The notes under the pieces: generated by a model
Database searches by the model: none
Told to the model about the DNA's origin: nothing
What the model saw: only the letters and a program-made list of their open reading frames with translations
Translations under genes and position numbers: made by a program
Assembly: GCF_000002235.5 (NCBI RefSeq)
Contig: NW_022145601.1
Coordinates: forward strand, 26,707,228 to 26,771,227
Direction: 5' to 3'
DNA length: 64,000 nucleotides
Origin: Strongylocentrotus purpuratus
Taxonomy: Eukaryota > Echinodermata > Echinoidea > Camarodonta > Strongylocentrotidae
Part shown: positions 50,977 through 62,264 of the stretch, piece by piece
Layout: each line of letters opens with the position of its first letter
How positions within the stretch are numbered: position 1 is the stretch's first letter

Positions 50977-51584
50977 TTGCTTTCAACATCCCACTTATGA
51001 AGTAATAAAGAAAAAGCAGAACTTGCCCTCCGAGAAAAAATACTAAAAAAGAGGGCTTAAAATATCATCGGAGACCTCTTTCCCATGAGTTCACACACGC
51101 GACCGCATTATTTTGACATGTTCATTTCCGTCTGAAGGTGAATGAGGTACGGCTTATATAAGACTCCCTCTGTTGAGGACAGCATCAAGAAATGGGAAAC
51201 ATCTACCAGCAAAAAACGTTTAAAATCAACAACTTTTCGTAGTTGTTGATATACACAAGAGAATTAGAATGACCTTAGAATGAGCTGAAGTACAGTCTTA
51301 AATAAGTTTAAAACTGAGTGATAACGTCAGGAAAATGACTAGAAAACTTATTTGTAGTTGAATTGATCATTATTTTAAAAGCAGGTAGGCATTTTACCGA
51401 CAATACCCCATATTTACAGGTAGCGATGTCGGTTAAATATCTTACCTTTTAATCTATTAATTCATTTCTTTGTGTCGCTCATTGATATGCTCTTTTTCGA
51501 GTTAGTGCTGTAATCCAACTGGAAGCATTATGGTCGTCACCTCATCAAACACAAAGCCTCATTCACATTTTGTATGAGTGTATT

Positions 51585-51587
<3 letters not shown>
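50977..51587. other. Intergenic spacer
   Basis: No gene was recognised. Confidence 0.5.
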
Positions 51588-51625
<38 letters not shown>

Positions 51626-51704
51626 AGAAGAAGAAAAGAATTGAATTGAAGAGATGACAATGATAATGAGGTAAAGGGTATGTGTATGAGTGAGAGAGAG
51701 AGGG

Positions 51705-51737
<33 letters not shown>

Positions 51738-51747
51738 AGAGGGGGAG
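51588..51747. repeat. Two (GA)n microsatellites
   Basis: GA runs at 51588-51620 and 51691-51747 are separated by a purine-rich stretch. The whole 160 bp is almost pure purine on the plus strand. Confidence 0.96.
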
Positions 51748-52800
51748 AAAATAGGATGAGACAGAGATAAACAGACTTTGCAGAAAATTTGGCATTTTGG
51801 ATATTAATCATTTTCATTTTTTACTAATTCTACATGATAAAAAGATTATACTAATTATCTGATAAATGGCGCAATCGCATTAAACTAACCTTTGGCTTTT
51901 AAAAAATATTAATATCTTGTGGCGAAATTTCAAATTTTACGATAAGGTTCAACTGGGAAGCTCGATCAAAAAAAAAAGAATTTCACATATGAGCTTTCCG
52001 TTGTAAACAGAGTATAATTTAATCAATACCAACAAATAATAGCCTACAAAAATAATTACCCAAAGCTTACCTACGTAGACAGCTAATTTGATTGTCGAGG
52101 AAGGTCAAATCGATATCAATCCGAGATGACACAATGCAAGTAGGGAAAACAGACCACTAAAAGGTGTTCATAAGCTCACTGTGTCATTTTCAAACAAGTT
52201 CCTTTCCCCGCAGCTACAATTCATGGATATTTAATGATCTTCGCATACTGGTGTACCCAGAAAGGGGTAATGGATGGAGCCCCCTCCCCCCCCCCCCCCT
52301 CCCTCCTCCCTCTTATGAAGATCCCAGACTAGTTAGTTCGATACAACTTGCAATGGATGGACATGTCCATCACACGAAGCTGCCAAGATTCAAATATGTT
52401 TGGAAAGAAGAGACCGAAATAAACCATTTTGTGACTGATTATATGTTGAATATAACCTAAAGGCAGAGTTTCGGTCACCGTCTAAACCCATGGATTCAAG
52501 TTATCCTTTGTCCCCACTCATTTGATCTGGTTTTACAATTATTTTCCTCTCAGCAAAGGGCCTATAGTATTAATAGTATTGACGTCATTACGTGGGTTAG
52601 CAACAAAACAGGTAAATGAAAATGTGAGCTGTATTGAAATGGGATCTATGTAAAGTCATCTTAGAGAGTCAGAGCGAGTGATCTTGTTTAGATTGAGCAT
52701 ACGTACTCATTTGTTAATATGAAACCTTCAAACAGAAAATAGAAACGGTCAGCTGCTCATAATATAATGTCATGGTAACCTTTTGTTCAATGACCATTTC
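51748..52800. other. Intergenic spacer
   Basis: A C/T tract lies at about 52280-52312. No gene was recognised. Confidence 0.5.
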
Positions 52801-52839
52801 ATGATATAATTGCAACGTTGATAAATACAAATATATATA

Positions 52840-53017
52840 CGTATGTGTTTGTATATGTGTGTGGGTAGGCTATTCGACTGAGAGTTGAGTACCTCATCAT
52901 CATTATTTGTGAAATATACCTGATGGAAAGTCATGTAATTTGAAATGACAAGTTTCATGTGTAGAATTTTTTTCTTCTCTGATAAATAAAAAAATAAAAA
53001 AATAAATATATATCATA

Positions 53018-53052
<35 letters not shown>

Positions 53053-53059
53053 GGGTGAG

Positions 53060-53093
<34 letters not shown>

Positions 53094-53190
53094 CCTATTC
53101 GACTAAGAGATGAGTACCTCATCATCATTTTTTGGCATAAATAAAAGTCATGTAATTTAAAATAATGTCGCTTTTTTTTTCTTCTCCAAT
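52840..53190 (+). repeat. Tandem duplication with (GT)n core
   Basis: CTATTCGACTGAGAGTTGAG with CCTCATCATCATTATTTG at 52869 recurs as CTATTCGACTAAGAGATGAG with CCTCATCATCATTTTTTG at about 53095. Both are followed by AAAGTCATGTAATTT. The (GT)n runs lie at 53018-53041 and 53062-53090. Confidence 0.85.
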
Positions 53191-55215
53191 TTCATGTATA
53201 GAAAACTATGTTTATGTTTTTGTTCTTCTCTGAGGCTTAACATGATCCTGATATACATGCCGATATACTAGTGCATATACTAGTCTTGATGTGATAGGTC
53301 ATTGTTCGTAATGTAGCTAAATTCGATGCATACTTCTTTGTGAAGTTCCTCCATTATAATTATTTCTTTCACATCTTACTTTTTTTTTCTTCATAAGATA
53401 GTCAGAATGCAAATTACATAGGACAAAACATAATTGCTTGTTCTATCTAGCAACAAAAAACGTATGCATTCTGCATTCTAATTGTTCAGTTAAATGAATA
53501 ATTCGTAACAAGCCACCTCACAATTTACGTATGCATTACATTTGGTTATATTACGAACTGGCCCCAGTAAAAATGTACCATTTTACCGAATACCCCTTGG
53601 AATGCATACTAAAGCTTAATTTTAAGCAACTGAACTGTTGACTGCGGATTGACCATGCAAACTCGGTTGAGTTTTCATTTAATGAAAACTGTCAAAAAGA
53701 TTAAAAGAGAAATTCATGTAAAATACATTTAAATTAGACCTAGCTAGATTAACTCATACATCTTCATATCAAGTTTTAGTCAAATAATCTGAGAAGACAA
53801 CTCTTTTAAGACATTTAAAACATGAATAAAGAATGATCTAAACCCTTGACATAGGTCTACAAATTAAATGAACACGTATCTAATCATTCATATTTTTGGT
53901 TGATTTCTAAATTTTTGTTAAACAGGTTGTAACTATTTGTTTGAATTAGGATTTGAGCCATGATCTTAAAACTTGGTATTAGTATGCATTACAATCATGA
54001 GACAAACTGAGTAGATTTGGGGTTAAGCAAGTCAAAGATCAGCAAGTCAATACACATGAAATTAGCTTTTTGATTTCTTATCACCATACCAATAATTATA
54101 ATTTAAGCTATTTTAGCTGGAAACTTAAAACGTGCTACTAGTAATCAGGTTGTGGGATTGTCGAGTAAAACGTCAAAAAGATCTATTGACATGTAATTTT
54201 AGGATTTTGTTTTCATCGTGATATTTCAAGAACAGCAGAACAGGACTGTGGAACCATGCAAGAAAACATTCAAGAGATTTTGTTTCATGTCATCATTGTT
54301 AACTATAGAATGCCAATGCAAAATTCAACCCCTGATCTTATCTAAATTTAGGTGGAGGCATATTGGAGACGCAGGGGTACATGTTTTATTTTGATGTTAT
54401 TTCTTGCTCTTAAAACCAGTTAGTGGATGATACCAACATGATAGCTTAAAAAGAGAAGGGGGGGTAACAGTCTTTATCATTATCGAAATGTATTTACAAC
54501 TATTTTTCTGATGACATTACGTAACAATCGAAAGCGTTCAAAACCATATATACCAAATGATAAAATGCCTATTTTTCTCGTCGAACTAACATCATCCGTG
54601 CAGACGATGAAGCGACAATACCTACGTTCTTATTTCCTTTCGTTAAGTGGAATTAACAAGACTTCTGAAGTAGCAAAACAAAGAAAATACGATCGGTTAT
54701 AAAAATCGAAGACACTTAGGAAGAGTTAAGTTCCTTGGAGTAGAAAATTATTCAACTAAAGTTTACATGGACCATAGGTTATCGATTGAAAGCGTGTATG
54801 AAATAGTCTTACTTCAGAGTCAAATATTTGAAATATATTGGAAAGCAGTGTTTAAATACATCGAGACTGCTGTCGGTACATGAAACAACAACAAACAAAC
54901 AAAACATGATTTAAAATGAAAGTGCAGACAATAAATAACTATATATACTATTGAAACTAACATCCATACTTATATTGGCAGAAATGGGTGAAAAAAGAGT
55001 CCAACTGTGCCTCTCATATAATCCTGAATAAAAAGGATACGTTTTATATGTAAAGCTCATAAGCCTATTATTTGAATTTAGAGCAGACTACCTTAGCGTT
55101 CGAGCTTTCATCGTTCGTAAGATAATCAATGGATGCAACAGAGAAGAAGATATGACCTGACATGAGTGAGATGTGCATATCACTGCCTGATTGGTTGGTC
55201 TTTACGTTTATCATC
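53191..55215. other. Intergenic spacer, 2 kb
   Basis: AT-rich. No gene, SINE head or terminal repeat was recognised. Confidence 0.5.
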
Positions 55216-55790
55216 TTAAGGTTTGCTACAATACTCGATGTGGTATACAACAGAGGTAAGTAGGCGTTCATGAGATTGTATAGTTACCATCAAGGTAATA
55301 CCTAAATCCCTGGTAAAACCTTTGTTTGAATAAGTGGAGGCTAGATTGCTCAGCAACTGTGGTAGAGCTGTGGTTTCGTAACTGGGAGGACCCGGGTTCG
55401 AATCCAAGTGGATACGTGCCATCGTGAGGTTTGCCACAATATCCGGTGTGGTATACAACAGAGGTACGTAGGTGTTCATGATATTTTATATAATTACCAT
55501 GAAGATAATACCATTGTTTGAATAAGTGAAGGCTACATGGCTCAGCCACTTTGGTGGAGCTGTGGTTTTGTAACTGGGAGGACCCCGGTTCGAATCCAAG
55601 TTGATACGTGCCTTGTGGTAAGATATCAGTCCTCAATACCAACACCCTCGGAGAGCACTTCATCACAGGTAAATTGTTGTTTACGTTTACCAGTACCATC
55701 GTGAAGTTTGCTACAATATCCGGTTTGGTTTACAACAGATGAAGGTGTTTATAGGTTGCCATCGACGTAATACCCTCCCATTTTACCAAT
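55216..55790 (+). mobile_element. Tandemly repeated tRNA-derived SINE heads
   Basis: Two copies of a tRNA-like head lie at about 55340-55420 and 55530-55615, with GGCTCAGCCACTTTGGTGGA (A-box side) and CGGTTCGAATCC or GGGTTCGAATCC (B box). Each copy, and a third partial one, alternates with ACAATATCCGGTGTGGTATA and similar spacer. The repeat period is about 190-230 bp. Open frames on the minus strand are incidental. Confidence 0.75.
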
Positions 55791-56531
55791 TTATTGAGTG
55801 ATATTCGCATTAGAGCATGCTAACTCCGTTAACAACTATGTTTAATGTATGAGAAATAAAAAAAAAATAAAAAAAACATCAACCGCTGTCTGAAGGTTGT
55901 GACAGATGCCCGAATATGGATGGTAGTTCACAAATGCAGGGAGGTGCTGCTGCCTCCTGCCTCTTCCCCATCACAGCCAGCAAAGTATTGGGTTGAAGAC
56001 GACGCAAATCAACAATACATGTATTGATGGTTTTAGCAGCTGCATGTATATGAATAGTTATCTTTCCACTTCGAAAAAGTGAACAAGATAAGTAGCATTC
56101 GTGAATTGAAAAATCGTATTATTCTTTAATTAACCAAGGACCATAATACTAAATCACATTTCATTCATAAACACAGTACTCTGAGATAAACGTGACGCCA
56201 TTGTTAGAGTAATGAGTTTGTAAGTCAGAAACTAATTACGCAAATGGAATGCATTATAATGTTATAGTAAAACTCAATATCATAAGGAGACAGAACTACA
56301 AAAGGGGAGACATGAGAGGGGAGGAGAGTGAAGTAGAGAGGAGGGAAAGGGCAGTCATAGCATGGTCATTAAGAAAAAGGGAAGAGTGGTCATACATGTA
56401 ACTGACATAACTTCAATTCCCTTTTTTTAGGTGGGAGGGTAATTTGGCATCAAAGTACTTTATATAACAATGCCATAACAATTATTATCATTAATATCAT
56501 TTTTAATATTATTATGACTATCGTGATTATC
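55791..56531. other. Intergenic spacer
   Basis: A relatively GC-rich island at 55870-55990 (GGTGCTGCTGCCTCCTGCC) stands out, but no domain is recognised in any frame. Confidence 0.45.
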
Positions 56532-56550
56532 ATTATTATTATTATTATTA

Positions 56551-56635
<85 letters not shown>

Positions 56636-56642
56636 CATTATT
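56532..56642. repeat. (ATT)n microsatellite
   Basis: About 110 bp of nearly pure ATT repeats with occasional ATC, extended by degenerate copies on both sides (56480-56750). It may be the tail of an ATT-ended SINE, but no SINE body was recognised. Confidence 0.97.
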
Positions 56643-57295
56643 ACTAGTACTACTACTAAGTACTAGTATTATTATCTTCATTATCATCATCATTGTAGTA
56701 GAAGTAGTATCGTTGATATCATCATTAACATTATCATTATCAATACTATTTAAAGCTACCTCAATGCTTTATACATTTACATGAAAAAAAGAAATAGTTT
56801 ATGATTTTATTTCAGTTACTATTTTAACTGGTGTCAGTATACTCGCATTTGCCTTATATCAAATTCCCGACGCCGTTAAATTAAGTGAATGAGGCTTTTC
56901 AGACGATGTAATATGCGTTACAATTCAATGCTGGTTCGATTTTTGGTGACCCCTTGGTTGTCATAGAAACCGTGTAGTAAATAGGCAACGTTCTAAGAAT
57001 GATATGTTTGCTATCAATCTCAATCTGACATTTAGGAAGGACTATTCCTGCTTTTTAAGAAAAAAAAAGAATCAATGCCACTGATTGTAAACTTAAGGAT
57101 CCATTTTAACATAAACACACACTTTCCATGTATTCTGCTCTATTTCACATATCTTTAAAGCTATGGTAGAATTTAAGAAAGAGTCGGGTACATAACGGAC
57201 TAGGGGTTTGGTGATTGAAAGCAGAATAGTAGATAGATGTAGTTTTAACTTATAACTGAATGTCTGAGATGAGGGAAAAACAACAAAACAAAAAC
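56643..57295. other. Intergenic spacer
   Basis: Degenerate trinucleotide words (ATCATC, ATTATC), then AT-rich sequence; no gene. Confidence 0.5.
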
Positions 57296-57371
57296 CTCTC
57301 TCTCTCTCTCACCTCTCTCTCTCTCTCTCTCTCTCTATCACTCACTCCCCTCCCCACTCTCTCTCTCTCTG
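57296..57371. repeat. (CT)n microsatellite
   Basis: CT runs are broken by ACC, ATCACTCACTCCC and CCCA. Confidence 0.95.
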
Positions 57372-58187
57372 TCATTGTACACTGTATGTTCTCCTTCCCT
57401 CTCTGTTTGTCCCTCGATTCGGCAGAAGTACACAAATCCTTTTACACTGACACCACTTACGAGAAAACAACAACAAACAAACACGTAACCAATAATAATG
57501 AAACAAAGACACTTTACAATCCAATAAAGATGCTTTTATGTATGCAAGGTCAGATGGAAGAATAGAGGCCAGGTGTTTGTTCCATTATAAGTACATCTTG
57601 AAAGGGAGGAAGATTGATATGGTTCAGTTTACATCACAAGCACCAAGGCTTCCAGTGCGAACAATACAATCGATCTGACCGATTTTATGGGTAGTCTAAA
57701 TTCCAAAATTGCAACAAAAATTTCACTCCACTGTATATCCCATGGCATGCTTAGCAGGTACAGGTGTCGAGAATGTTTATATTTTATTGATAAAATCGCT
57801 ATCTACACTAATAATATGAGGGATATTTAAAATGAACACGATAGATCGTAAATAATAAGGATAGGTGAATGTGTCAGTAATGCCAGATTAAACAAATAAT
57901 GCGAAATTATTATATAATTATGAAAAGGAACACGGTTATGAATATTTGTTTATGCATAGGACTATGTATGTGATATTATTGTGTAGTATTGTGTGTAGTG
58001 GTTGTTATATTTACCCTATGCTATAGAATTTCTCGTCCATTTTAACAAATTTTGTTCATTAAAATTCCTCATTGTGCTATCGAATTTCGTCCTGTGAATC
58101 CGGAAACGTTAATTTCGTCATTTGTCAATCAAATTGGTCAATGGTTAATCAATCTCAACATTTATCCTTTCTCAGCATTATTGTTAA
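57372..58187. other. Intergenic spacer
   Basis: AT-rich. The last 100 bp may belong to the reverse-transcriptase remnant that follows. Confidence 0.45.
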
Positions 58188-58346
58188 TTTTTGGCAGTTC
58201 AATTAATGGCTAATGGAGTAAGGGAAAATAATACTATTCCGAAATTTGATTTTAAAGCTTTTGATTCTACACTTAAATTTGTACAATATGCTGACGACAT
58301 CTTGTGTATTTCATGTCTGCAGACTTACACTATACAACGAAATTGA
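58188..58346 (+). pseudogene. Decayed reverse-transcriptase fragment with YADD box
   Basis: The frame between stops at 58185 and 58344 reads GVRENN, then FDSTLKFVQYADDILCIS. The YADD tetrad (58287-58298) is the catalytic signature of reverse transcriptases, and the spacing to the preceding RENN word resembles L1/Tx1-type elements. Flanking sequence is full of stops, so the copy is dead and about 50 codons survive. Confidence 0.75.
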
Positions 58347-58996
58347 GTTTGGAAAATGAATTGACAAAAAATACAGAAACTCCTGGATAACTGGAGATGC
58401 AGAAACCTTACATTATTTGAAGAATTACTAATATTAAATTCCTTGCCATTATAAAGTTAAATAGTTCAATTAACGATAGTATATACGATTCCACTAAGGT
58501 TTCTGAAGAAACTGAATAATTTAGTATTCAACTTTTAAAAAAATTCTAAAATAGAAAGGGTAAAAAGGTGCATCCTTGCACGAGATAATAGTTGAGTGCG
58601 ATTACATTGACATTGAAAAACAGATGTTAAGTTTCGTTTATAACGGCTTGGTAGATTATTGGATGACAGTAAAGGCTTATGGGAAGATGTGTGCAATTAT
58701 GAGTATGATTTTCTCGGTGTAATAAATCTTCTATTTAACTTTAACGATGACCATCAATCATCAGACGTCCAGAAAATTCAACTTTTTGATTTCTTCTAAG
58801 AAATATTACAAGCCTTGAATTATGTGAAAGGTTATACTTGTAGTGAAATTTCCATGTACAAGATAAATATTTTCATAAGCAAAATATCACAAAAATATTA
58901 TTTTGACTAACAAGTCTGTTTTACGCAGGTTGCTTTAAATGTGGAATAATTTATCTAAAAGACCTCTTTTTCAAAGGGCTTTTTGTCTGTTAACAA
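58347..58996. other. Probable decayed retroelement remainder
   Basis: AT-rich. No intact frame was seen; it may be the C-terminal part of the preceding element, but this could not be confirmed. Confidence 0.35.
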
Positions 58997-58997
58997 T

Positions 58998-59060
58998 CAC
59001 GAACCCGCCTCCACGAACCCGCCTCCAAAGCACGAACCCGCCTCCACGAACCCGCCCCCA
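58998..59060 (+). repeat. CACGAACCCGCCTC short tandem repeat
   Basis: Four copies of CACGAACCCGCC with CTC or TCCAAAG spacers. It is CpG-rich inside AT-rich DNA. Confidence 0.92.
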
Positions 59061-60079
59061 CTGCTTCGGAATAGATCCACGCCCTTACTTCTTCATATTC
59101 ATGAGTATTCTAACCTCAATTTGACGCCAATTCAGTTTGGAAAGAGTGACTATATCAAATATTCTTCTGATATTTTGGCGGACAAAAGAAAAGGAAAAAC
59201 CGCACGCACGTTTGAGCGACGACACTGTGTCTGCAGTCTCCGAACGTACATGCATCTTATAATATTTCCTCGCACAGAGAGGAAGGGTTGCTTCAGGCCT
59301 CATCAAGGTTACAGTAAATTCATGATCTCTCCACGGTACAAGCTTCTTCGTTCGTTACTCGTCGCTTCATTTGCAGCTATTTACCTCTTTGATCAAGATT
59401 TGAATACACGCGAGTTACCATATAGCTATGATTCCTATGAATCATCATATTCATCTGCTAAGAACGATGCTTGTCTTGTATAAGACACAGCCGCTTGGGA
59501 GATGTGAGTTTTTAGTCCCTTCAACTGTCATAGCGGAGCGTGCATATGATATGGTAAGCGTCTATCTACTTTCTTTACTTGCTGCTGTAAGAATAAATAC
59601 TGGCAAAGTGTATGAAATATAAATGTGTAAGTAATTCATTTACAGAGTACAACATTCTTGAAAAGGTAAAACGTTAGCGTTGTTAAAGTGTGTAGCTATA
59701 TATAGGCCCTGCTCCCTGGAATTGATTTATCGGCACAATTAACATTGAGCACATTCGGGCTGTCCCTCCCATCATTAAATATGTGGTACACATTATAATT
59801 ATTGTTGTATATTGTCGTGTGATACATCAGGTTAAATTTCGAAAGACCTACATACTTCTATCTCATCCCAGAGTGATGTGTGAATTATATCTCCATTCTC
59901 AGTGATTGCTTTTGTGTACCCCCGTTCCCTTCGCTATTGAGCAGCTTGTTAATTGCTTTGCTGAAAGAGACGAGTGGTTAATGAAGGATGTCTCCTTAAT
60001 ATTGTGATCGTGTACTTTGTTTATACATGATGATGGTGATGATGATAATGATGATGAAGGTCATGGCTTTTTGTATATG
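59061..60079. other. Intergenic spacer
   Basis: Contains the rest of a 166-codon open frame (58983-59483) without recognisable domain, and a GATGATGATGATAATGATGA stretch near 60030. Confidence 0.45.
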
Positions 60080-60081
60080 TA

Positions 60082-61287
60082 CCATGTGAGTCAAACAAAA
60101 GTTGGCACTCAGAAACTTGTCATTTATTGTAAAAGTCAGCTATGAACGAAAGGTTATCAAACATGATTTGAAAGAGTGTTACATCTCGAATCGTTTGGTA
60201 TCATTTTTGTGTGGTATGTCTTCACGCTTGGATGAATAGGAGGCATTGTTTGCAAGAGTGCAAAAATCGACTTGCGCAAAAGTATTAAAGTGAGAGAATG
60301 AATTGAATGTATCAAATGAGATGCATTGCATATGCTTTTTTTCAGAAGCAAAGTCACACACACACACACACACACACGCATTCTCACATCAGGGCCTTTG
60401 TGGGGCACCTGATTGTGGGGTATTTCTGTGCGTTCCAGATATACCTTGTGGTCCCCTACTAGTGGGGTATGTACAACCTGGCGATAACAACCCGGCGGTG
60501 TGCTTACGATGTTACCATAAAAAAGTGTGCAAGTTTTAGCACACGCTCACAAAAAGTCATTTATGGGGTACCACTTCTAATGCCCCGCAGGGCATAGGAC
60601 ACCGAATATACAGTCATTTGAAAGACTTTACTCTGTGGGGTCCTGAAAAAATACCCCACAAAGTAAAAATGCCTCACAAGGGGTATGTGAAGCGCACATA
60701 AAACCCCACAAGAACGCTGAGGTGAGAGCGCACACTCACACGTACGCGCACACACAGACACACTTCTGCGCACTCACACACTTAGATAAATGAAAAATAC
60801 ACGCAGCCAAGTCATCTTACGTAATGGACATTTCTGTAAAATCGCAATTCATTCATGATGCAAAAATTAAAGTTTGGTGCAATAACATCACAATGAATTG
60901 TTTTCCCAAAGGAATCAGTCAGTCTGCTTTTAAATGTGCTATGTGTGTGGGTGCGTGTGTGTGTATGTGTATATGTGACTGACCGAGTGTGTGTTCTGAT
61001 ATGTGTGGCATGATTAATTTTGTTAGGGATGTTTAATATTTGGATCTGCAAAGACCGAATTAATACCCAATTCAAACATATAGGCATAACTTTGGCGCAA
61101 GTCGACTTTTGCACTCTCTTAAACAATGTCTCCTGTTCATCTAATCGTGACCACATACCACACAAAAATGATACCAAATGATTTGGGATAAATAACTCTT
61201 TCATAAGATGTATATTAGTTTACTGTTCATATATGATTTTTTAAATAATTAGCAATTTTCTAGGTGTATACTTTTTTGGACTCACAC
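60082..61287. mobile_element. TA-flanked foldback element with degenerate long arms
   Basis: Arms 60165-60275 and 61075-61205 are inverted copies (GGTATCATTTTTGTGTGGTA in both). The match extends outward to GTGAGTC-AAACAAAAGT against GTGAGTCCAAAAAAGT at the tips, flanked by TA (60080-60081, 61288-61289). Inside, CTTGTGGGGTATTT-like words and AC/GT repeats are also mirrored. No transposase frame is present. Confidence 0.75.
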
Positions 61288-61677
61288 TAGCGCCAGTTAG
61301 CCTCTGCCAGGCGCTTTTGGCGCTTACTCTCCTATGGCTCACGAAATCAACGTTCTTTGTCAGCGTTTCAAATTAAGATTAGAGTCCATTAGTCTTTGTA
61401 AGCATTATTAATTGTAAGATGATGTCGTAGCTGGAAACAGGAAAGTCTTGATGGCTGACATGACAGTTGACATAGATTCAGCGCTCCTGATAGATTGCGG
61501 AAGGCTATTCCACAGCTTAATTAGACTGGGTTAGCTCCAGAGAAGGATATAAGTCTCTGTCACCCCAAACCGACTGTGTGACTGAGGGTTTTTATCAGGA
61601 ATCTTGGTCGGCTGATCTTATATTACGCCCTGGTCCATGCTTCAGTAGGAACTCTGAGATGTAGGATAGAGTTTTAG
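61288..61677. other. Intergenic spacer
   Basis: CAGGCGCTTTTGGCGC near 61308 is partly palindromic. GATTGCGGAAGGCTATTCCA near 61493 resembles repetitive DNA, but the family was not identified. Confidence 0.4.
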
Positions 61678-62264
61678 TAAAGGATAAGTCCACTCCAAAA
61701 AAAATTGCTTTAAAAAGATAAAGGAAAGAAGAGAAACAGAGGGGAAAATTTGAGTAAAATCGGATAACTAATAAGGAAGAACCCCATGCATTTGCCCAGG
61801 ATTTGTTGCGTGCATGACATTTCACAAAATCTGTTATGAAATTTGATGAATTATTACTATTTTCTGAATATTGTATGTTCATAATCATTGATATTTATAT
61901 TAATAGTTTATCTAAAAGAATCATGATTTAACTGAAAAAAACTAAGTTAGTGCATCCACAGAAAAACATATACTATCAATATAAATTGGATGCTGGTGTG
62001 AGGAAATCAGTTTTTTAGGGGGTAAATTAGCAATGTATATCATCAATATAAAGTTTAAAAATTAGTGGATAGTGAGGCAATTACGTCACAGACTCATGAA
62101 TGAGTGGCCAATTTGTCTTAGGATTTTCAAAGTTTTTCATGTCATTAAAAATTCATAACTTTCTTATTAGTTATCCGATTTTGCTCAAGCTCTTTTTTTT
62201 TGGTTTGTCGGTTCATTCTGCTTTTATTAAAAGTAAGTTTTTTTTAGAGTGTGCTTGCCCTTTA
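61678..62264. mobile_element. AAAGG-type MITE, about 590 bp
   Basis: The left end TAAAGGATAAGTCCACTCC and the reverse of the right end TAAAGGGCAAGCACACTCT lead into a shared AAAATCGGATAACTAATAAG further in. Terminal repeats are about 100 bp with indels. The interior has no coding frame. Confidence 0.82.

Noticed and set aside
55268..55699. 143-codon minus-strand frame
   Set aside because: It runs through the tRNA-like SINE array and repeats with it.
55870..55990. GC-rich island that could be an isolated exon
   Set aside because: No frame shows a recognisable domain, and flanking splice sites could not be paired with other exons.
56450..56693. Poly-Ile and poly-Asn frames
   Set aside because: Translation of the ATT microsatellite.
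58983..59483. 166-codon open frame
   Set aside because: It begins in the CACGAACCCGCC repeat and has no recognisable domain or splice context; plausible chance frame.
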